From: an uncultured Clostridia bacterium
GTDB taxonomy: Bacteria > Bacillota > Clostridia > Christensenellales > QALW01
Direction of reading: 5' to 3'
DNA: 46,691 nt
Assembly: GCA_934465535.1 (NCBI GenBank)
Contig: CAKSKV010000011.1
Location: forward strand, 1-46,691
Below the pieces are notes generated by a model, which was given only the letters and a program-made list of their open reading frames with translations, made no database searches and was not told the DNA's origin. Each line of letters starts with the position of its first letter. The first letter of the stretch is position 1. Below, piece after piece: positions 21,848-30,240 of this stretch. The translations under genes and the position numbers were made by a program.

Positions 21848-21910
21848 TATTTTCTTCCTTTCGTAAAAGGCCGGTGCGGCATTTTGCTCTGCCGTGCTTT
21901 GCGCACAGTC

Positions 21911-22912
21911 TTATTTGGCCGCCGCTCCCACCTTCTGCTCCTTTTTCCTGTCGCGGTAATCCAGGAATTTGGCAATAAGCACATTGAAGCCCAACATTAC
22001 GGCGCTGGAGGTTATCCAGTAAATTGCCAAAGCACTGGAGGAGGAGAAGCAGATAAAGACAAAGAGTATCGGGAATACGATATTCATTATCTTGGTCATT
22101 TTGTTGCTGCTTGCCGCCTGCGGATTTGCGGGATCCGCCGCGGGCTGCGGGTTGAGCTTTGTGGTTATCTTCATGCTGAGCAGCTGAAGCGCGCCGGAAA
22201 GCAGCGGGAGAATCATAAGCCCGTTATGCCCGTTATTGTAGCCGGCCTCGGTAAGCAGCTGCATATTTGCGGAAATGGAGGCCACCGCCGCGCTGAAATC
22301 CTGGTTTGCAAAGGCGGAGGTATTCTTGATAACAGACATCATGGTTTCAACGCTTTGCCCCTGCGGCAGTATGGCGCTGGAGAAATTCACAAAGGGGATT
22401 ACTCTTATTACCGGCACATCGGCGGTGGTAAAGAGGTTATCCGGCATCCAGATGTTCTGTATCCACAAAAAGCGGTTATCGCTGAACCACTGGCTGACCT
22501 GCGGGGAATTGACACCGTACTGGGTTACGAAATCGGAAAGCTCCTTTATCTGCAGAGCCGCCATATTGCGGAACACCGCAAAAAAGGCGATAAGCAGCGG
22601 ATACACCAGCAGCTGGCTCAGGCAGCCCTTGGGCATCATGCCCAAGCCGTTCTTGCGGCGAAGCTCCATGATTTTCTGCTGCTGCTTCTGCGGATCGTGC
22701 TGATAAGCCTTGGTTATGGCGTCAATCTCCGGCTGAAGCGCGCGGGTCTTTATTGCGAAATCGCGCTGCCCCTTGCGGGAATAGAAATCAAGCGGCAGAC
22801 AGACCAAGCGAAACAGCACGGTGAACAGGATTATCGTAAGCGCGAAATTGCCTGTAATGGTCTCATTGATCCATGTGAAAAAGCCCAATAAGACATCGGT
22901 TATTGCTTGCAT
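21911..22912 (-). CDS. yidC: membrane protein insertase YidC
   Basis: YidC/SpoIIIJ inserts proteins into the cytoplasmic membrane. The 333-residue product is the short Gram-positive form without the large periplasmic domain. TM1 is followed by the characteristic cytoplasmic segment (LQPEIDAITKAYQHDPQKQQQKIMELRRKNG). PKGCLSQLLVYPLLIAFFAVFRNM and the last helices follow, and the C-terminus is basic (DYRDRKKEQK). There is no lipobox. It sits between yidD and jag as expected. Confidence 0.96.
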   Translation of the reverse strand: MQAITDVLLGFFTWINETITGNFALTIILFTVLFRLVCLPLDFYSRKGQRDFAIKTRALQPEIDAITKAYQHDPQKQQQKIMELRRKNGLGMMPKGCLSQLLVYPLLIAFFAVFRNMAALQIKELSDFVTQYGVNSPQVSQWFSDNRFLWIQNIWMPDNLFTTADVPVIRVIPFVNFSSAILPQGQSVETMMSVIKNTSAFANQDFSAAVASISANMQLLTEAGYNNGHNGLMILPLLSGALQLLSMKITTKLNPQPAADPANPQAASSNKMTKIMNIVFPILFVFICFSSSSALAIYWITSSAVMLGFNVLIAKFLDYRDRKKEQKVGAAAK

Positions 22913-22971
22913 TGTTCAGTTATTCCTTCTGTTTAATTCTACGCACCCAAGCGGCGCGCCTGCTGCCGCAT

Positions 22972-23283
22972 TTACGGCGCATCGGATTTGCCTTCCCCGG
23001 AAGCGGGATCGCCCCCGCCTTCCGCACTGTTCCCACCGGAAGCTTCCTGCTTTTTGCGCCGCGGCGGCCAGCTTTGAGGAACGGGATCGTACCCGCCCTT
23101 ACTGAAGGGATTGCAGCGAAGCAGCCGCCAAAGCCCCAGCAGAATGCCTCTGAACACCCCGAAGCGCTCTATTGCCTCATAGGCATATTCGGAGCAGGTG
23201 GGCAGAAAACGGCAGCACGGGGGAAGTGCGGGGGAAATATTCTTTTTATAGAAACGGATAAGCCAAAGGCACAGCCGTTTCAT
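22972..23283 (-). CDS. yidD: membrane protein insertion efficiency factor YidD
   Basis: YidD is a small membrane-associated factor encoded between rnpA and yidC. The family core is complete: IRFYKKNISPALPPCCRFLPTCSEYAYEAIERFG followed by RLLRCNPFSKGGYDPVP. The ATG at 23281-23283 overlaps the rnpA stop codon (ATGA), so the longer open frame upstream is discarded. The 103-residue product has an extra 25-residue hydrophilic Gly/Ser/Glu tail after the conserved core. Confidence 0.95.
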   Translation of the reverse strand: MKRLCLWLIRFYKKNISPALPPCCRFLPTCSEYAYEAIERFGVFRGILLGLWRLLRCNPFSKGGYDPVPQSWPPRRKKQEASGGNSAEGGGDPASGEGKSDAP

Positions 23284-23618
23284 TTCTGTTTTTGCTCCGC
23301 GCTTTTTGCAAGCAGCCGGCTCATGGAGGCATAGAGCTGTTCGTATCCGGCATCGGCGGAGGAGGATCGCGCTATGAACAGATAGCTGTAATTCTGCGGA
23401 CAATCGGGCAGCAGACGCCGTGCGCACTCCCGCAGCAGACGCTTGACATGATTGCGCTTTACGGCGTTGCCGATCTTTTTGCCCACTGAAAAGCCCACCT
23501 TAAGCCCCATACGGTTCTTTACGGTAAGCAGCACAAGATATCTGTCGGAAACCGAAGCCCCCCTGCTGCATACATACCGAAATTCGCGGTTTTTCTTCAG
23601 CATATATTCTTTCTGCAT
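23280..23618 (-). CDS. rnpA: ribonuclease P protein component
   Basis: RnpA is the protein subunit of RNase P, which matures tRNA 5' ends. The 112-residue product has the signature region KVGFSVGKKIGNAVKRNHVKRLLRECAR. The start ATG is 6 bases after AAGGAG. It lies 21 bases after rpmH and overlaps yidD by 4 bases. Confidence 0.96.
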   Translation of the reverse strand: MQKEYMLKKNREFRYVCSRGASVSDRYLVLLTVKNRMGLKVGFSVGKKIGNAVKRNHVKRLLRECARRLLPDCPQNYSYLFIARSSSADAGYEQLYASMSRLLAKSAEQKQK

Positions 23619-23639
23619 GGGGTGCTCCTTTTTGCGTCA

Positions 23640-23774
23640 TCAGGCGCTGATATTTTTTCTGCCTCTGTTTCTGCGGCGAGCCAGCACATTGCGGCCGTTC
23701 TTGGTAGCCATTCTCTTGCGGAAGCCGTGCACCTTGGCTCTGTGTCTCTTTTTGGGCTGGTAGGTTCTTAACAT
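23640..23774 (-). CDS. rpmH: 50S ribosomal protein L34
   Basis: A 44-residue L34: MLRTYQPKKRHRAKVHGFRK, then RMATKNGRNVLARRRNRGRKNISA. The ATG is at 23772-23774 with an AAAGGATG site. It is the first gene of the rpmH-rnpA-yidD-yidC-jag unit. In many Bacillota dnaA and oriC lie just upstream, but here the upstream neighbour is a divergent sugar-epimerase-like gene. Confidence 0.97.
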   Translation of the reverse strand: MLRTYQPKKRHRAKVHGFRKRMATKNGRNVLARRRNRGRKNISA

Positions 23775-23875
23775 TTTGATATCATCCTTTCATATATGAC
23801 TGCACCGCAAAAAAAGGCGGCGCAATATAGTCGTATCCGTCTGAAGGCGCAATGCGCCCTGAAACACGCCTTATA

Positions 23876-23905
23876 ATTATAGCGGAATTACCTTGCGTTT
23901 GTCAA
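23876..23905 (-). promoter_or_regulatory. rpmH operon promoter
   Basis: TTGACA (23900-23905), 18 bases and TATAAT (23876-23881) on the minus strand, both consensus. The leader of about 95 bases contains a short dyad (GGCGCA/TGCGCC, 23846-23858). No DnaA-box-like TTATCCACA is visible between 23775 and 24082. Confidence 0.88.
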
Positions 23906-24020
23906 ATGTTTTATTCCCGGAGCCTTCATAGAGAGAGTAGCTGCCGTTTTTTTGCCCAAACGGCCTTTTTTACGGACGGCGGGAAGACATTTTTTAAGGC
24001 TAAAAGATATATTTACGGTA

Positions 24021-24049
24021 TTGCACAGCCGCCTTGGGCGTGATATAAT
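24021..24049 (+). promoter_or_regulatory. promoter of the aldose-epimerase-like gene
   Basis: TTGCAC (24021-24026), 17 bases and TATAAT (24044-24049) on the plus strand, about 33 bases before the start codon. It diverges from the rpmH promoter. Confidence 0.8.
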
Positions 24050-24082
24050 AGCAAAAAAACGAACGGATCGAGGAAAAAAGCA

Positions 24083-24961
24083 ATGCTTTACACTGTAAAA
24101 AACGATAAACTCAGCCTTACGGTATCGGACATGGGTGCGGAGATGCAGAGTCTGCTTTCCTGCGACGGCACGGAGTTCCTCTGGCAGGGCGACCCTGCCT
24201 ACTGGACGGGTCATGCATACATTATGTTTCCCATCTGCGGGCGCCTGACCGACGGCAAATACACCTACAAGGGCCGGGAATATTCCATGAATCTGCACGG
24301 CTTTGCGCGCAAGACGCAGTATGAGCTGTACGCAAGAAGCGATGACATGCTGGCCTTCCGGCTTATTCAGAGCGAAAAGAGCCTTGAATGTTATCCCTTT
24401 GAATTTGAGCTGATAATCACCTACCGGCTCAAGGGCAGCTCGGTAAGCATTGAGTACACGGTGCGCAACCCCGGAAATAAGGAGCTTATATTCTCCGTGG
24501 GCGGACATCCCGGCTTCAATGTTCCCTTTGCCCAGGACGGCACGGAGTTTACCGATTACTATCTTGAATTTGACAAGCCCGCCGATGTGCGCTCGATAGT
24601 CATGAGCCCCACCTGCTACACTACGCGCGAAGAACACCCCTTTATTATGGAAGACGGCGTGCGCCTTGCGCTTAAGCATGAGCTGTTTGACAACGATGCC
24701 ATAGTGCTGGACGACCCCTGCCGCGCGGTAAGCATTAAAAACGGCAAGAACGACCGTTTTGTACGGGTGGAGTACCCGGATATGAGTTATCTGGGGCTGT
24801 GGCACGCGCCGCACACCGAGGCTCCGTATGTATGCATAGAGCCTTGGAGCAGCGTTCCCGCATATGACGGCGAGGTGGACGATCTGGATACCAAGCGCAG
24901 CATGACAAGGCTTGCCCCGGGCGGAGAATACCGCAACACCTTAAATATCAGCGTAAAATAA
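24083..24961 (+). CDS. aldose 1-epimerase-like protein (LacX type)
   Basis: A 292-residue galactose-mutarotase-fold protein of the LacX-like branch. The likely catalytic and sugar-binding residues are present: His72 in LHGFAR, His142 in GGHPGFN and Glu253 in CIEPWSS. The true sugar substrate cannot be read from sequence. The start ATG follows GAGGAAAAAAGC. It is cotranscribed with a sugar-phosphate isomerase-like gene 33 bases downstream, so the pair may process one hexose or its phosphate. Confidence 0.9.
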   Translation: MLYTVKNDKLSLTVSDMGAEMQSLLSCDGTEFLWQGDPAYWTGHAYIMFPICGRLTDGKYTYKGREYSMNLHGFARKTQYELYARSDDMLAFRLIQSEKSLECYPFEFELIITYRLKGSSVSIEYTVRNPGNKELIFSVGGHPGFNVPFAQDGTEFTDYYLEFDKPADVRSIVMSPTCYTTREEHPFIMEDGVRLALKHELFDNDAIVLDDPCRAVSIKNGKNDRFVRVEYPDMSYLGLWHAPHTEAPYVCIEPWSSVPAYDGEVDDLDTKRSMTRLAPGGEYRNTLNISVK

Positions 24962-24994
24962 ATATAACGGCATATAAGCAAGGAGACACGATTT

Positions 24995-25843
24995 ATGTAT
25001 AATTTCCCGATAGGCGTAATGCTGGATTCCTTTAGGAAGACGCCAAAGGAGGCGCTGCTGCTTGCCGCAGCCTCCGGCGCGGACGGAATACAGCTGTATG
25101 CAACCCACGGAGAGCTGACTCCGGAAAACATGGATGCCGCCGCGCGGCGGGACTTCCGCAGCCGCACAGCCGATGCCGGGCTTAAGATAAGCGCGGTATG
25201 CGGAGATCTGGGCTGCGGCTTTGCAAATGCCGCGCTTAACCCGGAGCTTATACGGCGCTCCAAACTGATAATGGAGCTTGCAAAGGAATTGGGCACCGAT
25301 ATTGTAACCACTCATATAGGCGTGGTGCCGGCCGACAAAAAAGAGGAACGGTACGCCGTCATGCAGGACGCCTGCGGGGAGCTGGCGCGCTACGCTAATG
25401 ATTTAGGCTCGCATTTTGCCGTGGAAACCGGTCCGGAGCGTTCCGAGGTGCTGAAAGAATTTCTGGACGGTCTGGGCAGCAAGGGCGTTGCGGTGAATTT
25501 TGACCCTGCAAACCTTGTCATGGTGGCGGGAGAACGCCCCGAAACGGCGGTTAAGAACCTTGGAGAGTACATTGTGCACACTCATGCCAAGGACGGGCGT
25601 CAGCTCTTTTACAGAGATCCCGAAGTGATATTCGGGATAAAGCCGGACGACGGCATTAAAAAGCCCTCCTTTGAAGAGCTGCCGCTGGGCGAAGGCGATG
25701 TGAATTTTCCGCAATACTTAAAGGCGCTGGAGAAAACGGGCTATCGCGGCTATCTTACCGTTGAGCGGGAAGTGGGAAACGATCCGTGCGGCGATATAAA
25801 TAAAGCCGTAAAGTATCTGCGGTCCGTAATATCAAGGGGATAA
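24995..25843 (+). CDS. sugar phosphate isomerase/epimerase (TIM barrel)
   Basis: A 282-residue member of the xylose isomerase-like / AP endonuclease 2 TIM-barrel superfamily. Candidate metal and substrate residues are His107 (TTHIGV), Glu144 (FAVETGPE), Asp170 (VNFDPANLV), His195/His197 (VHTHAKDGRQ) and Glu257 (LTVERE). Members convert ketoses, inositols or related sugars, and the specific reaction is not evident here. It ends the two-gene operon with the LacX-like protein and is followed by a bidirectional terminator. Confidence 0.88.
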   Translation: MYNFPIGVMLDSFRKTPKEALLLAAASGADGIQLYATHGELTPENMDAAARRDFRSRTADAGLKISAVCGDLGCGFANAALNPELIRRSKLIMELAKELGTDIVTTHIGVVPADKKEERYAVMQDACGELARYANDLGSHFAVETGPERSEVLKEFLDGLGSKGVAVNFDPANLVMVAGERPETAVKNLGEYIVHTHAKDGRQLFYRDPEVIFGIKPDDGIKKPSFEELPLGEGDVNFPQYLKALEKTGYRGYLTVEREVGNDPCGDINKAVKYLRSVISRG

Positions 25844-25858
25844 GCCCGAAATGGCGAA

Positions 25859-25894
25859 ATATGCGCGCATGCGCGTGCGTACATATGTATGTAT
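25859..25894. repeat. 36-nt alternating purine-pyrimidine tract
   Basis: Every base from 25859 to 25894 alternates purine and pyrimidine (mostly GC and AT steps). Such tracts can adopt Z-DNA under negative supercoiling. It lies between the isomerase stop codon and the terminator hairpin. Confidence 0.85.
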
Positions 25895-25900
25895 TTATAT

Positions 25901-25928
25901 AAAGCAGACCGAAAATTCGGTCTGCTTT
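25901..25928 (+). terminator. bidirectional terminator between convergent genes
   Basis: A perfect 13-bp inverted repeat (AAAGCAGACCGAA and complement) with T-rich ends on both strands. It serves the isomerase gene on plus and the LURP-one-related gene on minus. Confidence 0.85.
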
Positions 25929-25976
25929 GTTTATTTGATTCCTTCACAAAAGCGGAAGCCTCGAAAAGCATACGCT

Positions 25977-26441
25977 TCAGCCGCGCGAGCATTTCTCCGC
26001 ATCTATTGCCAGCACCGTCATAAGCGCCAAAAGCGCGTTTGCCGGGTTTTGCACATCGATGACATATGTATCGGTAAAATTGAAAAGCTGTTTGCTTATT
26101 TTTGCCGCAACACTGCCCGAAGGCTCGGTAACGGTATAATCCCACTGCATGAAATTTCCCGTTACGCGCCAGCCGTTGGTTTCAAGAACATACGAGGGGC
26201 GAAAAAGCGTAAGCTCCTTTTTCAGAAAGCCTATGCTGTTATCCCCCACAAAAAGCTCAAAGCGTGGCAGGAAGGTAAGCACTTTTTCCCGCACCGTCCC
26301 GGCATAATGCCCATCCCTTGTATATATTCTGAGGCAGTGCCCCCATGAAAGCTCTCCGCGCACGGTAAAAAGCGTGCTTCCGTCCTGCGCATATATATCA
26401 TAGCTGTCAAACCACGAAAACAACCGCTGCTTAAAAAGCAT
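25977..26441 (-). CDS. LURP-one-related (Tubby C-terminal-like) protein
   Basis: A 154-residue protein of the LURP-one-related family, a single beta-barrel domain like the Tubby C-terminus. The typical N-terminal pattern LFKQRLFSWFDSYDIYAQDG is followed by GELSWGHCLRIYTRDG. The last 20 residues are hydrophobic (ALLALMTVLAIDAEKC), packing as the central helix of this fold rather than a membrane anchor. The start is the ATG at 26439-26441 with GAAGG 8 bases upstream. A GTG 15 bases earlier is less likely. The function in bacteria is unknown. Confidence 0.85.
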   Translation of the reverse strand: MLFKQRLFSWFDSYDIYAQDGSTLFTVRGELSWGHCLRIYTRDGHYAGTVREKVLTFLPRFELFVGDNSIGFLKKELTLFRPSYVLETNGWRVTGNFMQWDYTVTEPSGSVAAKISKQLFNFTDTYVIDVQNPANALLALMTVLAIDAEKCSRG

Positions 26442-26511
26442 CTGCACATCCTTCACCCTTTCAATCTTATCGTGCTGCCCGAATATACGCCCGTTTATAC
26501 CGCGTATACGG

Positions 26512-27339
26512 CTACGGTATTGAAAGCTGCTGGTCGCCGTCCTTCATGACAAGATTTTTCTTAACGCCAATATCGGCAAGCCATGCGCGCACCGTAAGGG
26601 TATCCCACGGGCCGCTGCCGGGGCCGTTTCCCGCATCGTTGTTCCACAGCCACTCCGGAGTGCACCAAAGGGCCGTTTCCGGGGATACCGCCTGATAGAA
26701 CTCCCTTGTGCAGCCGTTCTGCCCGTGATGCGAGATCTGGCATATATCCGCCTTGAGCATGCCCAAAGCCCCCCACTGCGAAAGTATCCGCTTCCCGGCC
26801 GCGGCCGCACAGTCCCCGGTGAAAAGCAGAACTCTGCCGGCAAGCTCTATACGCACGACAAGGGAGGAATTATTGCATTTATCCTGCTGTATTGTCCAGT
26901 CCGGCGTATAGAGAAAATGCAGATTGGCGCCGGAAATACTCAATTTGTCCCCTGCCGTAACGGGAGAAAATTTATCGGCAAAAAAGGGCAGCAGAGCATA
27001 AAACGCCCGTACCGTATCCGCCGCGCCATAGGGATCTTCTGCCAGATATTGCGCAGAAGGGAATGCGCAGATAACCTTATCCAAGGTAAAATCTCCGCGA
27101 CGGGCGCGCATAAGCTCAAGGAAGCAATCGGCATGGTCAAAATGCGGATGCGTAAGTATCCATGCATCGACATGGGGGCGCGAAAGCCCGGTTATTTCCC
27201 TGAGCCTGCAAAGCATGTGCTCGCTGTCGGCGCGTGTTCCGCCGTCAATAATTATAACTCCGCCGAAAACCGTAGTGAGAATAAAGCTTTGCGCCTGAAG
27301 CCCGCTTACGGTATTGAGCATATACAGTGTGTTTTTCAA
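26512..27339 (-). CDS. MBL-fold metallo-hydrolase
   Basis: A 275-residue metallo-beta-lactamase-fold hydrolase. Metal ligands are visible: Asp32 (IIIDGG), the HxHxDH motif THPHFDH (His64, His66, Asp68, His69), FTGD (Asp near residue 175) and SHHGQNG. The arrangement FTGD...QISHHG resembles the hydrolase part of ComEC, but there is no membrane domain and no signal peptide, so it is probably cytoplasmic. The substrate is unknown. It lies 35 bases after the upstream membrane-anchored gene and is probably in one operon with it. Confidence 0.88.
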   Translation of the reverse strand: MKNTLYMLNTVSGLQAQSFILTTVFGGVIIIDGGTRADSEHMLCRLREITGLSRPHVDAWILTHPHFDHADCFLELMRARRGDFTLDKVICAFPSAQYLAEDPYGAADTVRAFYALLPFFADKFSPVTAGDKLSISGANLHFLYTPDWTIQQDKCNNSSLVVRIELAGRVLLFTGDCAAAAGKRILSQWGALGMLKADICQISHHGQNGCTREFYQAVSPETALWCTPEWLWNNDAGNGPGSGPWDTLTVRAWLADIGVKKNLVMKDGDQQLSIP

Positions 27340-27374
27340 TATTCACGCCTCTCCTTTCGGGTTTGCACCGGGCT

Positions 27375-28079
27375 TTACTCGCCCTGCGGGGCAATACCGT
27401 AGAATTCGCCGCGCAGATAAAGCAAATTATCGCGCACCGCTATGCTGTCTATTCTTTTTGCGAAGGCAAGATAGGCGAATATTTCCTCCATTCTGCCCTG
27501 CACGATCTCGGTGGCATAGCCCGCCGCTCCGCCGCCTTTATAGCCCGGCAGCCCTTCAAAAAACGCCTCGGGCACCACGGAGGAATCGATGTTGTTCAGC
27601 TTAAGCCCGGTAACGCGCACATCGTTATCCGCCTCCATGCGTACCTGCACCACGGCGCCTTTGAGAACATTGTCAAAGGCCTCATAGACGGCGGGGCCGC
27701 TCACATCGTACATTTTGACCGTAAGGGTAAGCTGTTCCTCCCGAATTTCGGCACTGGCGCCATCAACCCTAAAAATAACCGATATATTCTCCCATGAAAA
27801 GCCCACATTACCCTTGCCTCTGAGCGCAAGAAGTGCATTGAGCTCGCCTTGGTTCAGCACCAGCTCCCGCATTACGGTGTTGTTATCGTCCGCAGTGAAG
27901 CTGTCGTCATCCACCGCCGGCAGCTTTTCAATAAGGGAATCCATGTTTTCCTTTGTATAGCGCGGCATGGGAAAATCGGGCTTTACAAATATCATTATGC
28001 ACGCCGAACCCACAACGGCTATAAGCACCGACATGATGATTATGAAGACTGCAAGCCCTGCCTTTGCACTTTTTCGCAT
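27375..28079 (-). CDS. membrane-anchored protein of unknown function
   Basis: A 234-residue protein with one N-terminal membrane segment (about residues 8-32) and an extracytoplasmic domain. The pattern of a long beta-rich domain with VLNQGELNALLALRG is reminiscent of YpmS/DUF2140-type anchored proteins, but I cannot assign it firmly. The ATG has AAAGGAGAG upstream. It likely forms an operon with the MBL-fold and LURP-one-related genes downstream. Confidence 0.75.
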   Translation of the reverse strand: MRKSAKAGLAVFIIIMSVLIAVVGSACIMIFVKPDFPMPRYTKENMDSLIEKLPAVDDDSFTADDNNTVMRELVLNQGELNALLALRGKGNVGFSWENISVIFRVDGASAEIREEQLTLTVKMYDVSGPAVYEAFDNVLKGAVVQVRMEADNDVRVTGLKLNNIDSSVVPEAFFEGLPGYKGGGAAGYATEIVQGRMEEIFAYLAFAKRIDSIAVRDNLLYLRGEFYGIAPQGE

Positions 28080-28136
28080 ATGCTTCTCTCCTTTATTTTT
28101 CCCTTAATGCTTCGGCGTCCCACGGTTAGTTCTGTT

Positions 28137-28174
28137 AAAAAATGCGGACGCACACAAAGACACGCCCGCATTTT
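28137..28174 (-). terminator. terminator after the SH3-domain gene
   Basis: A 9-bp stem (AAAATGCGG/CCGCATTTT) with an 18-base partly paired loop, then T6 on the minus strand, 20 bases after the stop codon. Confidence 0.75.
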
Positions 28175-28194
28175 CAGGAATACACTTAAAATTT

Positions 28195-28956
28195 TTATTT
28201 TGCCTTAAGATATTTGGTCATAACATAGCCGGTCTGACCGTTCCATGTAATCTTGGTCCATTTTTTATCGCTGCCCTGAGAAAGAGCCACTACCGTGACC
28301 TCGTCCCCCTTCTTGGGCTTGCCCAGCAGCTCTGCGGAAGCGCTTGCCTCCTTGCGGAAGTTGACATCGGTCTGCACATTGGCGATGACCGCCTTGCCGC
28401 CCTCCGTAAGACCCGCAGGCTGTGCGGAGGAGGAAGCCTTAAGGTACTGGGTTTTCACATAGCCCGTTTTGCCGTTATAGGTTACCTTTGTCCAGGTTCT
28501 GTCGCTGCCCTGGGAAAGCGCCTCTACGGTGACCTCGTTGTTGAGCTTGAGCATCATTATTTCCTTGCCGGAGGTGCTGGGCTCCTCGCGCAGACGCAGC
28601 TCATTTGCCTTGACCGTTGCCTTTCCGCCCACCGTAAGACCGGTTGTGGGTGCAGTGGTGTTGGACGGACGGGTGGTTGCGGGCTGACTGGGGCTGTCGG
28701 TCGCGGGCTGAGTAACATCATCCGACGGCGTAGCGTCCGGCGACTGCGTATCGTCCGGAACCTGATCGGTAGGAGTGGGATCGGGCGCCGCAGTAATCGT
28801 GGTGCCGGGCGTAGCCGAAGTGTCCGGCTCAGGCTTCTTACCGCCCGCAGCGGTGGCTATCAGAATTATTATTGCCGCAAGCAGAAGCACCGCAACGGCG
28901 ATCATTCCGTATGCACGCAGCTTTCTGTTTCTTATTCTGTCTCTTTGAGTTGCCAT
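28195..28956 (-). CDS. membrane-anchored protein with two bacterial SH3 domains
   Basis: A 253-residue protein. A basic N-terminus and one membrane helix (about residues 17-37) are followed by a Pro/Thr/Asp-rich linker (40-105) and two SH3b domains at about 108-174 and 183-253. The repeats share VTVxALSQGSDxxWTKxTxNGxTGYVxTxYLKA. SH3b domains usually bind peptidoglycan, so this is probably a cell-wall-contacting protein. The start is the ATG at 28954-28956 with AGGAAAGG upstream; the longer open frame runs into the leader. It has a strong promoter and its own terminator. Confidence 0.88.
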   Translation of the reverse strand: MATQRDRIRNRKLRAYGMIAVAVLLLAAIIILIATAAGGKKPEPDTSATPGTTITAAPDPTPTDQVPDDTQSPDATPSDDVTQPATDSPSQPATTRPSNTTAPTTGLTVGGKATVKANELRLREEPSTSGKEIMMLKLNNEVTVEALSQGSDRTWTKVTYNGKTGYVKTQYLKASSSAQPAGLTEGGKAVIANVQTDVNFRKEASASAELLGKPKKGDEVTVVALSQGSDKKWTKITWNGQTGYVMTKYLKAK

Positions 28957-29078
28957 ATATTCATACCTTTCCTTTCTTGGGCAGAAGACCCGGTGAGGGT
29001 TTCTGCCGATCCGAACCCCTTTCCTTTTCAGAAAGGGCAACGGTCAATATGACGGAAGCATCATATCGTCACAGTTTA

Positions 29079-29106
29079 AGTATAATTAAAGAAACGGATT
29101 TGTCAA
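29079..29106 (-). promoter_or_regulatory. promoter of the SH3-domain gene
   Basis: TTGACA (29101-29106), 16 bases and TATACT (29079-29084) on the minus strand. A short dyad (GTCA-ATAT-GAC, about 29043-29053) lies in the leader and could be an operator. Confidence 0.78.
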
Positions 29107-29241
29107 TATCAAATCGCATTTTTTTCAAAAAATAATACAAATAATACGCATATAGACATTATAAACACGAAATACAGGCACATAACCCGAGCCGCAGGGC
29201 ATATAATTTACCGGCGGCCGATTCCGCCGTCGGGAGGCGTT

Positions 29242-29967
29242 ATGAACAAGAAAATTTTTTCTCTCAGTTCCCCGGAAGCGGGAATAACGGGCTATGCGGC
29301 ATTTTTCCGCCGCAGCTGCGGCGCGGCTGCGGATTTCCGCTTTGCCGCTTTGCCCGACGGAGAGCTTTTGTGTCTTGCGGCGCAAAGGGAGGCGCTGCTG
29401 TGCGGCACCGTATCAAGCAGGCGCAATGCGCTTCACTGCGAGCTGCCGCCCGGCTTTGTTTCCCCCTCCTTCGGGGTTTTTGACTCTCAAGGGCGCTGCC
29501 TTGCCTTTAACGGGTGCCAAGCCGGTCTTACGGCCATGTACGCTTTGATAAGCACCCGCTGCGCAGACGGGAAAGCGGGCGCGCCGGCAGCATTGCCGCC
29601 GATTACGCAAAACGCACGGAACTCGACCTCGTGCGGCTGCGACGGTATTGAAGGCGGCGAAAGCTATTATATGAAAAACAAAGCGGCTCTTATGCGCCTT
29701 TGCGAGGAAAACCCCGCCGTAACGGAGCTGGAGGACCTTATGCCCGGCTCCCGCTGGGTAAGTCTGCCCGACGGCAGCATTGCCGGGATTATTTTTGACG
29801 AAAACTCACAGCCGCTGTATATCTGCCGCGGCATAGGCGGAACGGAAAAGCAGCAGGTGCCCGGCGATCTGGCTCCGTATTGCAGCTGGCTGTCCGCTCC
29901 CCTGTCGGGGCGCGGCTGGTGGGTGATATACCAAAGTGCGGCAAGCGGAGAGACGCTTAAGGTGTAG
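29242..29967 (+). CDS. hypothetical protein
   Basis: A 241-residue protein I do not recognise. It starts MNKKIFSLSSPEAGITGYAAFF after a GGGAGG site 4 bases upstream. It appears to have two parts: an N-terminal 130 residues rich in Cys, Ala and Leu, and a C-terminal domain from about residue 148 (LMRLCEENPAVTELEDLMPGSRWVSLPDGS to GWWVIYQS). There is no signal peptide or clear membrane helix, so it is probably cytoplasmic. It is a single gene flanked by divergent and convergent neighbours. The upstream gap 29107-29241 shows no convincing plus-strand promoter. Confidence 0.7.
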   Translation: MNKKIFSLSSPEAGITGYAAFFRRSCGAAADFRFAALPDGELLCLAAQREALLCGTVSSRRNALHCELPPGFVSPSFGVFDSQGRCLAFNGCQAGLTAMYALISTRCADGKAGAPAALPPITQNARNSTSCGCDGIEGGESYYMKNKAALMRLCEENPAVTELEDLMPGSRWVSLPDGSIAGIIFDENSQPLYICRGIGGTEKQQVPGDLAPYCSWLSAPLSGRGWWVIYQSAASGETLKV

Positions 29968-29974
29968 AGCAGTT

Positions 29975-30001
29975 TGTATGCATATGTGCGCATGTATGCG
30001 C
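29975..30001. repeat. 27-nt alternating purine-pyrimidine tract
   Basis: Perfect purine-pyrimidine alternation immediately after the stop codon of the plus-strand gene. It shares GCATATGTGC and TGTATGC with a tract near 37682-37710. Confidence 0.8.
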
Positions 30002-30240
30002 TGTTTGCCGTGGGCGGAGCAGCTGCCATGCGCGCCGCGGGCGCAGCGGTGCAAAGGCAAGCGGTCTTGCCGGAGCGCCTGCGCACGCAGCCGGGCACGC
30101 CAAGCCCCTGTGGGGCGCAGGCGCGCACGGCGAGGGGCCGAAGGCCCCGGCGCGCGTAAACGCAGCGACATCCGACAAAGGTCCCGGGCAGCACAGTAAT
30201 AAAACAGCATCGGCGGCAGCACATAGGCAGCGCGATAGAT
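30002..30240. other. GC-rich structured intergenic region without a supported gene
   Basis: About 240 bases, very GC-rich over 30010-30170, with nested dyads such as GGGGCC-GAA-GGCCCC enclosed by GCGCGC arms near 30121-30158. Open frames exist in several registers, but none has a ribosome binding site or a recognisable product. It could be a structured RNA, a REP-like element or gene remnants. Confidence 0.5.

Noticed and set aside
23775..24082. Replication origin next to rpmH
   Set aside because: No TTATCCACA-like boxes or AT-rich unwinding cluster are visible and dnaA is absent.
29667..30224. Overlapping open frames on both strands in the GC-rich stretch
   Set aside because: No ribosome binding sites or recognisable products; GC-rich DNA has few stop codons by chance.
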